Made by a program: the position numbers and the translations under genes. Below, in pieces: positions 15,621 to 22,963 of a stretch of 42,577 nucleotides of DNA (position 1 is the stretch's first letter; every line of letters begins with the position of its first letter). The stretch spans positions 1-42,577 of the forward strand of contig JBDKGH010000051.1 in the NCBI GenBank assembly GCA_039798265.1, read 5' to 3'. The notes below the pieces were generated by a model. The model did not search any database and had not been told where the DNA came from. It saw only the letters and a list, made by a program, of their open reading frames with translations. The stretch comes from JBDKGH01 sp039798265. Lineage in GTDB: Bacteria > Bacteroidota > Bacteroidia > Flavobacteriales_D > Sanyastnellaceae.

Positions 15621-16837
15621 TTAGAGGAATAAGCATAGTCATGCAAATACTCGAAGTGAGGAGTTAACTCGCCTTCCAAAGTCGTTTCTGTAGCCTTCCA
15701 AATGATCCCCTCTGCATCATCGCCAAACAAATGGGGAAATACTTTTGAGATCAATTCATTGCCGAAATCTTCTGAGGCATCTAAAGGCAATTCACACGGC
15801 AAGTTGTCAATAGACATGACACAGATGGCTCCTGGTTCGTTCCAAGCTGTTTCTTTCTCCGTTATTGGATCGTAACCAAAAATAGGATCCGAAATTTTTG
15901 ATGCTTTAATGGTACAGGCGATTGGTCCGTTGGTGTCGCAACTAACGTCGGCTACTACTTTACACCTCCAGTCAGCATGGCGAAAATCATCCGCTGATAA
16001 AAGAATAGGATTGCCCGAAGCCCAAAGATGGCAGGCAATGTATAGGTCCGATTTTCTTACATAACTTGAAAGAACAGAAAAATAATGCTCTGGGTTGTTA
16101 TAAAAATCGCGTTTATCAAACCCTCCATCTGTTTTGCGCTCATAATACTCATGGGTGTCCAAATGAGTGTAAACCGGATGATCAAACGACTTGGTGAGAA
16201 AATCGCGAGCAGACACGCGCTCAATCGGCAAAAGTTTCATGATTTCCTCTGCTCCATTTCCCACACGACCAAACCCCGTGATGACGATTTTCATGTTCGC
16301 GGGCAGTGAAATTTTTGACATTTCACCTTCCATTTCTTTTCGATCGGCACATTCGCTCGGAGATTTCAATTCGAAGAGGCCGTGTTTTTTACCAAAGGCC
16401 CTAAAACCTTCATAAGCTCCCACAATTCCCGCATAACGGCCAAAGCCAATTAAACGCTTGTGCTGAGCATCTCGAATGGTTTCATAATCGATCAAACGAA
16501 TTTTCTTATCCAATATAGCGCGCAATAACTTGGCATTGTGCGCTTGTTTTTTCAAGGTATGCGAAAAGAACAAATACGTTTTGTTCGGTATCAACATATC
16601 AATGGGAACCTCTTTTACACCGAGAAGAATATCGCATTCGCTCAAATCTTCTTTTAACTCAATACCCATGGCTGCATACGCATCATCTTGGATACGGCGA
16701 ATAGGACTCGGCTGAACCAGCACGCGCACCCCTGGAAAATTATTCATCACATCTGCACATTGCTTTGGGGTGAGTGGCACACGAAAATCGGGTGGCACTT
16801 TTCCTTCGCGAATAACGCCTACGGTTATTGGTTTCAT
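15614..16837 (-). CDS. Saccharopine dehydrogenase-like NAD(P)-dependent oxidoreductase
   Basis: A 407-residue cytoplasmic enzyme of the alanine dehydrogenase/transhydrogenase N-terminal superfamily. It starts MKPITVGVIREGKVPPDFRV, matching lysine-forming saccharopine dehydrogenase (LYS1-type), which interconverts saccharopine with lysine plus 2-oxoglutarate. A Rossmann motif ITGFGRVGNGA lies at about residues 200-210, preceded by DYETIRDAQHKRLIGFGRYAG; ADVSCDTNGPI is also LYS1-like. The start at 16837 is chosen because the open frame upstream runs into the tmRNA gene and its terminator. Bacteroidota homologues are often only called 'NAD(P)-dependent oxidoreductase', so the substrate is likely but unproven. 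Confidence 0.75.
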   Translation of the reverse strand: MKPITVGVIREGKVPPDFRVPLTPKQCADVMNNFPGVRVLVQPSPIRRIQDDAYAAMGIELKEDLSECDILLGVKEVPIDMLIPNKTYLFFSHTLKKQAHNAKLLRAILDKKIRLIDYETIRDAQHKRLIGFGRYAGIVGAYEGFRAFGKKHGLFELKSPSECADRKEMEGEMSKISLPANMKIVITGFGRVGNGAEEIMKLLPIERVSARDFLTKSFDHPVYTHLDTHEYYERKTDGGFDKRDFYNNPEHYFSVLSSYVRKSDLYIACHLWASGNPILLSADDFRHADWRCKVVADVSCDTNGPIACTIKASKISDPIFGYDPITEKETAWNEPGAICVMSIDNLPCELPLDASEDFGNELISKVFPHLFGDDAEGIIWKATETTLEGELTPHFEYLHDYAYSSNH

Positions 16838-16911
16838 GGTTGGTCGAAAAAAACTTGGGCCGCGAAGATAATCCAAATCAGGACCAATTACATGGACCTT
16901 GGGGACAAGAA

Positions 16912-16942
16912 AAAAGGCGCCATCACAGGGATAGCGCCTTTT
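16912..16942 (-). terminator. Rho-independent terminator of tmRNA
   Basis: AAAAGGCGC (16912-16920) and GCGCCTTTT (16934-16942) are perfect complements. Read on the minus strand the hairpin is followed by a T run, just past the tmRNA 3' end. Confidence 0.8.
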
Positions 16943-16953
16943 CATTTTCTCAG

Positions 16954-17349
16954 TGGACCCGGCGGGAGTCGAACCCGCGTCCAAACGAGGAACCATAAAG
17001 GTTTCTACATGCTTATTCTACAATTAATTTTCGACATTACCCAGGCCATAGACAGCCAAAACAATGCTTAGCACATGTTTTTTAACCTCTGACTATGTGC
17101 GTCGTCTTTGGCGATCTCCCTTTGATGGAGCCTCTATGTTACGTACCAGGAGCGGGGTCCGTAACGAGACTTACTCGTTCCGTCAACATGTGACGGAATT
17201 AGGCGGAATCACTACCAGTGATTAGGCTGCGAGTGCGTAAGAGTTGTTGTCATTTCTGACCTGTAATTTGATATTTAAGAGCCACACTACAAAAAGCTCT
17301 GCATGCTTGCTTGATCGTTCATCTCGCTGTCAAATCCAGGGTCGGGCCC
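16954..17349 (-). ncRNA. ssrA: tmRNA (transfer-messenger RNA)
   Basis: tmRNA rescues stalled ribosomes and tags the peptide for degradation. The 3' tRNA-like end (minus strand) reads GCGGGTTCGACTCCCGC, a TPsiC arm, then GGGTCC and discriminator A at 16954. The 5' end GGGCCCG (17349-17343) pairs with CGGGTCC over 7 bp including one G-U, and CCTGGATTTGACAG follows, as in other tmRNAs. CCA is not encoded. The tag frame ends NDNNSYALAA with TAA at 17224-17222, the usual YALAA tail; the resume codon is not certain (GTC at 17260 or the next codon are candidates). Length about 396 nt, within the normal range. Confidence 0.95.
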
Positions 17350-17360
17350 AGATTGCTTGG

Positions 17361-17368
17361 CAAAGGTA
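17361..17368 (-). promoter_or_regulatory. -7 box of the tmRNA gene
   Basis: On the minus strand TACCTTTG (17368-17361) matches TAnnTTTG and ends 11 bases before the mature 5' end. A TTG lies 14 bases upstream of the box, somewhat close for a -33 element. Confidence 0.5.
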
Positions 17369-17416
17369 CGTTAACTCTGAGCCAATGCTTTTTATTTTTA
17401 GTTCTTTATAACATTA

Positions 17417-18700
17417 TCACAGCGGCAAGGCGGGCCACACTTTAGCAGCGCACTCACCAAATCCAACACGAACTTTTCCTTTTTCTGCATACCCGCGAAT
17501 GGTAACGGTATCACCATCTTGAATAAAATTGCGCGTAGAACCATCAGCCATAGACACAGGCTTTGTGCCCTTCCAAGCGATTTCCAACATGGAACCGAAC
17601 GAACCTTCGGTTGGGCCTGAAATGGTTCCGCTCGCCATCATATCGCCGCATCGAACATTGCAGCCTCCCACAGTGTGATGAGCCAACTGCTGATTCATAT
17701 TCCAATACATGTGCTTGTAATTACTATTCGAAACCACCGTTTCACCGCCGTTTTCGGGAGTAATACTCACTTGAAGATGGATATCAATATTTTTTTCCCC
17801 TTGATATTGAAGATAGGGCAATACCTCTGGATCTTGCTTGGTACCCGCCACACGGAAAGGCTCCAATGCATCCAATGTAACTACCCAAGGAGAAATAGTA
17901 GAAGCGAAATTTTTTGCCAAAAATGGTCCGAGCGGTACATACTCCCAACGCTGTATGTCACGTGCACTCCAGTCATTGAACAGCACCATTCCAAAAATAT
18001 AATCTTCTGCCTCAGCAGTGCTAATACGCTGCCCCTGTGCTTTGCCATCGAAGGTGATAAAAGCTACTTCTAGCTCAAAATCCATTTGTTTGGTTGGTCC
18101 AAACGTAGGTGGTGTTTCATCGCTTGGATTTATTTGACCTTGCGGACGAATAACCGGTGTGCCGCTGACCACAATGCTCGAAGAACGTCCATGATAACCT
18201 ACTGGTAAATGCTTCCAATTAGGCAGCAATGCTTTTGCCGGATCTCTGAACATGGTGCCCACGTTTCGCGCATGATCTTCACTGGAGTAAAAATCAGTGT
18301 AGTCGCCAATCTTCACTGGAAGCAACATTTGCACCTCGTTTTGATTGACTAAAACTTGCCTCACATGATGCTCACGATCGCGCAGGTCGGGCATATCCGA
18401 GCGCAACAACTTCGAAATTCGGTTGCGCAAATCGCGACAAGCTACTTTACCTTGACTCATCATAGGGTTGAGCGAATCTGCGAGAAAATCTTCCAATCGA
18501 AACGGAAGATTTTCGAGATAGCCCAAAATATGCAACGCTTTTAAATCAAGCACTTTTTCACCAATAGCCACACCTACACGCGGCAATTGACTTTCCGTAC
18601 GAAAAACACCAAAGGGTAAATTTTGAATAGGAAAATCACTATTAGCAGGTACTTCTACCCAACTTTTTAAACTTGGGTCATTTGCTTTAATTTCGGCCAT
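17417..18700 (-). CDS. fahA: Fumarylacetoacetase
   Basis: The last enzyme of tyrosine/homogentisate degradation, splitting fumarylacetoacetate into fumarate and acetoacetate. The 427-residue length matches the family (about 420). Visible marks are the N-terminal domain start (LPFGVFRTES), DYTDFYSSEDHARNVG with the metal-binding Asp and catalytic His, LPVGYHGRSSSIVVSGTP, MDFELEVAF (metal Glu) and FNDWSARDIQRWEYVPLGPF. The ATG at 18700 is the natural start. It is alone on this strand between tmRNA and the divergent membrane pair; homogentisate dioxygenase is not in the window. Confidence 0.95.
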   Translation of the reverse strand: MAEIKANDPSLKSWVEVPANSDFPIQNLPFGVFRTESQLPRVGVAIGEKVLDLKALHILGYLENLPFRLEDFLADSLNPMMSQGKVACRDLRNRISKLLRSDMPDLRDREHHVRQVLVNQNEVQMLLPVKIGDYTDFYSSEDHARNVGTMFRDPAKALLPNWKHLPVGYHGRSSSIVVSGTPVIRPQGQINPSDETPPTFGPTKQMDFELEVAFITFDGKAQGQRISTAEAEDYIFGMVLFNDWSARDIQRWEYVPLGPFLAKNFASTISPWVVTLDALEPFRVAGTKQDPEVLPYLQYQGEKNIDIHLQVSITPENGGETVVSNSNYKHMYWNMNQQLAHHTVGGCNVRCGDMMASGTISGPTEGSFGSMLEIAWKGTKPVSMADGSTRNFIQDGDTVTIRGYAEKGKVRVGFGECAAKVWPALPL

Positions 18701-18745
18701 GGCTTCATTTTATTTGGGTTGTAAAACTACCAAAAAAACGAGGCC

Positions 18746-18753
18746 TATATTTG
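18746..18753 (+). promoter_or_regulatory. -7 box lying almost against the start codon of the DUF5819-like gene
   Basis: TATATTTG matches TAnnTTTG and ends only 4 bases before the ATG at 18758. The nearest TTG upstream (18719-18721) is 24 bases away, slightly long. If used, the transcript would start at or next to the ATG and have no leader. Confidence 0.45.
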
Positions 18754-18757
18754 GATT

Positions 18758-19327
18758 ATGAAAAATAGGCAGATGCTTTTGCTTTTCACCGTGATGATCT
18801 TCATCATGGCCGCCGTACATTTCTCCTTGACTACCATTTACAGTCTTGGAACTCTGCCTATTCCAGAAAAAGCACAAGCTGCAGCCTACCGATACAGTGT
18901 CCCTTTTTTTCATCAAAACTGGAAAATGTTTGCGCCCTCCGTTCCCGAGTATAGCAACCAACTCGAGTACCGCTACAAAGCAAACGGCAAATGGAGCGCA
19001 TGGCTTGATGCCACGGGTAGCCATGGCTACGGTTCACACTCTCGCATGGAGTATGTTGAGCAGACCATCAACGACGGTTTAAGTTGGCAAATCGCCAATA
19101 ATATGTATGTGGTAAATAAAACCAGACAACTCGACCGCGTAATGGAAAGCTTTGATTACGGCCGTGCTGTTTATTACATTTTACAAATGTGCGAGCGCGA
19201 TGGGAACAAAGCGCAATTGAATGATTCCTTGCAATTACGATTGGGCTTTCGCTTTACACCAAAACCAGGAAATGCTCCAACGCAGCAGTTCAGCTTCCTA
19301 GAATTCCCTCCATTCCTCGCCCCATGA
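18758..19327 (+). CDS. DUF5819-like/SdpA-like membrane-anchored protein
   Basis: A 189-residue protein with one N-terminal membrane segment (about residues 6-32) and a soluble part. The motif FFHQNWKMFAP (about 50-60) is the mark of the DUF5819-type family, whose members lie next to HTTM proteins; the pair resembles B. subtilis SdpA with SdpB, which mature the SdpC killing peptide. The link to SdpA is an inference from gene pairing and the W-x-F motif, not from clear sequence identity. The stop overlaps the next ATG (ATGA), showing translational coupling with the HTTM-like gene. Function unknown here. Confidence 0.6.
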   Translation: MKNRQMLLLFTVMIFIMAAVHFSLTTIYSLGTLPIPEKAQAAAYRYSVPFFHQNWKMFAPSVPEYSNQLEYRYKANGKWSAWLDATGSHGYGSHSRMEYVEQTINDGLSWQIANNMYVVNKTRQLDRVMESFDYGRAVYYILQMCERDGNKAQLNDSLQLRLGFRFTPKPGNAPTQQFSFLEFPPFLAP

Positions 19328-20160
19328 AGTCGCTGAACCACCTCACCCATCTGCTCTCCGAGCGCATTCTTTTTCCAGCACATCAACGTTGGTTCAATGC
19401 CTTGCTGTATGCTTGGTTTTTAATTAACCCCCTCCTTTTTTGGTCAGAAAAAGGACTTATTTGGGGTATGGACTCCGTACTTCTGCGCTACGGAGCCACT
19501 GATAACATCATAGAAAATTTCGCCTATTCTTTGATGTATGACCTTCGCTGGTATCCCTATGTGTTTATTCCACATCTCATCAGCGCTGGGCTGAGCATGT
19601 TTGATTATCGCTGGGTTTTTGTACCGCGCTTCATTACTTGGATAACGGGCATTCTTTTATTCTACGCAGGAATTCCGGCCTTTAATTCCGGTTTTTTAAT
19701 TGCCTTGTTATTGGCCTTTTACAGCATAGCAGCCTCGACACAAGTGCAAGCCCCTTGGCGAAAAATGCTCACCAATGTGGCCTTTTATGCCTGTGTGTTT
19801 CAACTTGTTCTGTGCTACTTCTTTTCTGCCATTTTTAAATGGCAAGGTGAAATGTGGCTCAATGGAACCGCTGTTTATTACTCCTTGCAACTCGACCGCT
19901 TTTCTAGTGATTGGTTAAAAAACAGTGGTATTGCCACTGAAATGTGGGTAAGTGCTTTACTCACCTATGTAGCCCTTTTGTACCAAACCTTTTTCCCCAT
20001 TCTTGTTTTCTGGAGAAAAACCAAGCCTTACACCCTTCTTTTGGGGGTTAGTATGCACCTATTCATAGGCTTTGCGATGCACCTGTGGGACTTTGCCCTC
20101 ATCATGCTCATTTCCTACATCTTATTCATTCCCCGAGTGTTACGGCCGAACAACGCCTAA
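19324..20160 (+). CDS. HTTM-domain-like integral membrane protein (SdpB-like)
   Basis: A 278-residue polytopic protein with roughly seven hydrophobic segments. The N-terminal RWFNALLYAWFLINPLLFW, the central FFSAIFKWQGEMWLNGTAVYY and the late HLFIGFAMHLWDFALIM fit the HTTM family (four-helix unit related to vitamin K-dependent gamma-carboxylase; SdpB belongs here). The KWQGEMWLNGTAVYYSLQLD segment is especially typical. It is coupled to the preceding DUF5819-like gene by a 4-bp overlap. The enzymatic activity of stand-alone HTTM proteins is largely unknown. No small toxin-like ORF is evident next to the pair. Confidence 0.72.
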   Translation: MKSLNHLTHLLSERILFPAHQRWFNALLYAWFLINPLLFWSEKGLIWGMDSVLLRYGATDNIIENFAYSLMYDLRWYPYVFIPHLISAGLSMFDYRWVFVPRFITWITGILLFYAGIPAFNSGFLIALLLAFYSIAASTQVQAPWRKMLTNVAFYACVFQLVLCYFFSAIFKWQGEMWLNGTAVYYSLQLDRFSSDWLKNSGIATEMWVSALLTYVALLYQTFFPILVFWRKTKPYTLLLGVSMHLFIGFAMHLWDFALIMLISYILFIPRVLRPNNA

Positions 20161-20219
20161 TTCAGCCTAGAATGAGGGCTTTGAATTGCAATTATTCAAC
20201 GAATTATGGTCAGATCAGA

Positions 20220-20252
20220 TTTGGGAAATTTGGCATTCTTTCCCTAATTTAG
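20220..20252 (+). promoter_or_regulatory. Possible promoter of the M43 protease gene
   Basis: TTTG (20220-20223) and TAATTTAG (20245-20252; one mismatch to TAnnTTTG) are 21 bases apart, as in Bacteroidota promoters. Initiation near 20259 would give a leader of about 105 nt containing the paired region at 20261-20319. Confidence 0.35.
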
Positions 20253-20260
20253 GCGCCACG

Positions 20261-20319
20261 ATTTCTGGGAGCAAGGGCGGCCCTGTCGAAAGACCGGCTA
20301 ACGCTTGATTTTCAGAAAT
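20261..20319 (+). other. Leader region able to form a nested hairpin
   Basis: ATTTCTG (20261-20267) pairs with CAGAAAT (20313-20319). Inside it CAAG/CTTG can pair, and GTC-GAAA-GAC (20285-20294) forms a GNRA-capped stem. No T run follows, so it is not a terminator. It matches no riboswitch consensus that I can recall. It lies in the likely 5' leader of the M43 protease gene. Confidence 0.35.
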
Positions 20320-20362
20320 GCAATTAACCTGAATGCCTTGGCAGTTTAACCATAAAAGTTAC

Positions 20363-22471
20363 ATGAAAAAAACTTTACTTCTACTTTCTTCAGCACTCGC
20401 GTTTTTCGTTCCTGCTGTTTCTGATGCTCAAGAGCATCTTAACTGTGGAACACACCACGCCCATCGCGAATTGTTTAAGCGCAACCCACAGTTGGTGCAA
20501 GAACAAGAAGCGAACGAAGCGCGTATTCAAGAATACATCCGCAACCACCAAGGTGAGCGCGATGAAACTGTGTATACCATTCCAGTGGTATTCCACATTG
20601 TTCACCAATGGGGTGAAGAAAATATCTCTGACGCACAGATCTTCGATCAAGTGCGCATCCTTAATGAAGACTACTCTGCTACCAATGCAGACTTGGATGA
20701 TGTTGTTACTGAATTCCAAGACCTCGTAGGCACGCCAAACTTCCAGTTCAAGCTAGCTACTATCGATCCTAACGGTAACTGTACCGACGGTATCGACCGT
20801 ATTGCTTCTACTGAAACTTTCGCTGCTAACGACTTCTCTAAACTTAACCCATGGCCACGTGAGAAATACCTCAACGTATGGGTAGTGAAAGAAATTGGTG
20901 AAGCCGGTGTAGCGGGTTATGCTTATTACCCAAGCGGTGTATCATCAGAGTTCCAAGCGAACATTGACGGTGTTATCATCCTTCACGATTACATTGGTTC
21001 TATCGGAACAGGCACACCTGGCCGCTCACGTGCGTTGACACATGAAATTGGTCACTGGTTAAACTTGGCTCACCCATGGGGTAACACCAACGATCCAGGC
21101 GTAGAATGTGGTGATGACAACGTAGAAGATACGCCTGAGACAATCGGATGGCAAACATGTAACCTTTCTGGTTCTGTATGTAATCCTCCGATCGTTGAAA
21201 ACGTTCAAAACTACATGGAGTATGCTTACTGCTCTAACATGTTCACCATTGGTCAAGTAGAGCGTATGCGTGCAGCTGCCGCTTTAGATCTTGCTGGCCG
21301 CAGCAACTTGTGGAGCGCAGAAAACCTTGCCGCTACTGGTACTGATGGCATTACAGATCAAGTGTGCGCTCCAGAAGCAGACTTCTACCCAGAGCGTCCT
21401 ATGGTTTGTTCAAATGATGCCATTCGTTTTTACGATAACAGCTTGCATGGTCAAGCTACTTCTTGGAGCTGGACTTTCCAAGATGGTAACCCAAGCACTT
21501 CTACCAACCAAAACCCAATGGTTTCTTTTACTAGCTCTGGTTGGAAACAAGTTTCTTTGACTGCGAGCAACGCTCAAGGTGAAAGCAGCAAAACCATTCA
21601 GTACAGCATTTATGTTTCTGATGATACCTACTCTGAGATTCCAGGTATTATCTCTGAAGACTTTGAAAACATAAACCAAGCTTACCTTTCATTCTTGCGT
21701 CGTAACCCTGACAACAACAATACACGTTGGGAATTCACCGATGCTGCTGGTTTGTCAGGAACTCACTCTGCTTTCCTCAATGCATTTGAATTTGAAGAAA
21801 CTATGTTCTACATCCAGAACAATGACCGCGATGAGTTGATCACTCCTTCTATGAACTGGGATAACGTATCAGATGCAGATTTCACATTTGCTTATGCATA
21901 CGCTACGCAAGCTGCCAACTTGGCTCAGTTGACTGAACGCCTTGAAGTAGCTACCTCTATCAACTGCGGTGAAACATGGACCACCCGTTTGACTTTGGAA
22001 GGTGGTGATTTGGTAACCGCTGGTAACCACACTGACTTCTTCGTTCCTAACTCTGGTAACGATTGGAACGTTGCTTCGTTCAACATTTCAAACGCAATGG
22101 AAGTGAATAACATTCTTGTTAAGTTCACTTACTACTCTAGCGAATTCTCTAACAACCTTTACATTGATAACATCAACGTAGTTGGAACTGTAGGAGTAGA
22201 TGAATTGGGTAATCCACAAGTAGCTTCTTTCTACCCTAACCCATCAACTGGTAACTTTACTGTAGGTATTTTCCCAGGCACTGAAGAGTTAGTGGACATT
22301 AACATTTATGATGCAGCTGGCCGCATGGTTCACGCAACTCAAGTTAATCGCACAGTAGAAGGTAACCAACGTTACGAATTGAATTTGCAACATCTCGCTG
22401 CAGGTACTTACACTGCGCGTGTAGCTACTGCTTCACAAGTGCAAGTTGCTCCAATCATGATTACGAAATAA
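20363..22471 (+). CDS. Secreted M43-family metalloprotease with PKD and T9SS sorting domains
   Basis: A 702-residue exported zinc protease of the pappalysin (M43/cytophagalysin) group. A signal peptide ends near SDAQ-EH. The zinc motif HEIGHWLNLAH has ligands His227, His231 and His237 with catalytic Glu228; the Met-turn is NYMEYAYC. A PKD-like domain (about 350-420, SWSWTFQDGNPS...VSLTASNAQGES) and a jelly-roll-like region (about 430-615) follow. The last 80 residues are a T9SS type A sorting domain (FYPNPSTGNFT..., AAGTYTARV, ending PIMITK). The ATG at 20363 is preferred over a TTG at 20333. Codon use is biased to GGT, AAC, CGT and GTT, as in gdhA and sucA here, suggesting high expression. 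Confidence 0.92.
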   Translation: MKKTLLLLSSALAFFVPAVSDAQEHLNCGTHHAHRELFKRNPQLVQEQEANEARIQEYIRNHQGERDETVYTIPVVFHIVHQWGEENISDAQIFDQVRILNEDYSATNADLDDVVTEFQDLVGTPNFQFKLATIDPNGNCTDGIDRIASTETFAANDFSKLNPWPREKYLNVWVVKEIGEAGVAGYAYYPSGVSSEFQANIDGVIILHDYIGSIGTGTPGRSRALTHEIGHWLNLAHPWGNTNDPGVECGDDNVEDTPETIGWQTCNLSGSVCNPPIVENVQNYMEYAYCSNMFTIGQVERMRAAAALDLAGRSNLWSAENLAATGTDGITDQVCAPEADFYPERPMVCSNDAIRFYDNSLHGQATSWSWTFQDGNPSTSTNQNPMVSFTSSGWKQVSLTASNAQGESSKTIQYSIYVSDDTYSEIPGIISEDFENINQAYLSFLRRNPDNNNTRWEFTDAAGLSGTHSAFLNAFEFEETMFYIQNNDRDELITPSMNWDNVSDADFTFAYAYATQAANLAQLTERLEVATSINCGETWTTRLTLEGGDLVTAGNHTDFFVPNSGNDWNVASFNISNAMEVNNILVKFTYYSSEFSNNLYIDNINVVGTVGVDELGNPQVASFYPNPSTGNFTVGIFPGTEELVDINIYDAAGRMVHATQVNRTVEGNQRYELNLQHLAAGTYTARVATASQVQVAPIMITK

Positions 22472-22491
22472 CATTCGTCATATTTTTTAAG

Positions 22492-22526
22492 AAATCCCCC
22501 TGATCAATCAGGGGGATTTTTTTTTG
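22492..22526 (+). terminator. Rho-independent terminator
   Basis: AAATCCCCCTGA (22492-22503), loop TCAA, TCAGGGGGATTT (22508-22519), then a T run to about 22525. It ends the protease transcript; its T run also holds the TTG of the next promoter. Confidence 0.9.
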
Positions 22527-22554
22527 TTCTTCATCGAGGTGACATCTACCTTTG
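22524..22554 (+). promoter_or_regulatory. Promoter of the Cys/His-rich cluster
   Basis: TTTG ending at 22526, 20 bases, then TACCTTTG (22547-22554): a full match to the Bacteroidota TTG...TAnnTTTG promoter. The predicted transcription start (about 22561) coincides with the TTG start codon at 22560. Confidence 0.55.
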
Positions 22555-22559
22555 TTGCG

Positions 22560-22925
22560 TTGAAATTGCCATTCACATATCTTTTGCTTTTTGCCATTCT
22601 GATAACTACAGCGGCTAAAACAATCATTTGGGTAACCTTTGTTATCCACCGTGATTACATCGCCAAAGAACTGTGTGTAGAAAAAGATGTAGCGAACTCT
22701 TGTTGTAAAGGATCATGCGTGCTCGACAAGGAACTTGCAAAAACAGAAACAAGTCCAAGTGGTCCTAATTGGGAAGCTGCTAAAGAAATCACTCTTTTCT
22801 TTTCTACACCTATTAGCCTTTCTTTTTATTCAACCACTGTTGAAGGCACTTACCTTTCCTTCAATCTAAGGCCCCAACATCTCTTGTTGGACAAACGGGA
22901 CAATCCTCCGCCCTCTTCTTGCTGA
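22560..22925 (+). CDS. Small membrane-anchored Cys-motif protein
   Basis: From TTG 22560 the product is 121 residues: MKLPFTYLLLFAILITTAAK and on (one membrane segment or signal anchor), then a motif DYIAKELCVEKDVANSCC followed by KGSC. Similar proteins ('...YIAK.LC.N.....C.GKC') are common in Bacteroidota and often lie by metal or heme functions; this recollection is not proof. The rest is low-complexity. The TTG start is chosen because the frame farther upstream runs through the promoter and the previous terminator. The end overlaps the next open frame, whose ATG at 22964 lies 38 bp downstream. Metal binding by the Cys group is inferred. Confidence 0.6.
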   Translation: MKLPFTYLLLFAILITTAAKTIIWVTFVIHRDYIAKELCVEKDVANSCCKGSCVLDKELAKTETSPSGPNWEAAKEITLFFSTPISLSFYSTTVEGTYLSFNLRPQHLLLDKRDNPPPSSC

Positions 22926-22963
22926 TTGTAATTTTTTCTTTTACAAACAGTAATACTCAACTC

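Noticed and set aside
16838..16996. N-terminal extension of the saccharopine dehydrogenase-like frame by 53 codons
   Set aside because: The extra codons read through the tmRNA terminator and tRNA-like end; the family start MKPITVGVIREG is at 16837.
16688..17071. Plus-strand 127-codon open frame
   Set aside because: It lies across the 5' part of the dehydrogenase gene, the terminator and the tmRNA on the other strand; no protein-like pattern.
20261..20319. c-di-GMP-I riboswitch
   Set aside because: A GNRA-capped stem and GCAAGGGC are present, but the conserved AAACC and the second GGGACGCAAAGCC-type block are missing.
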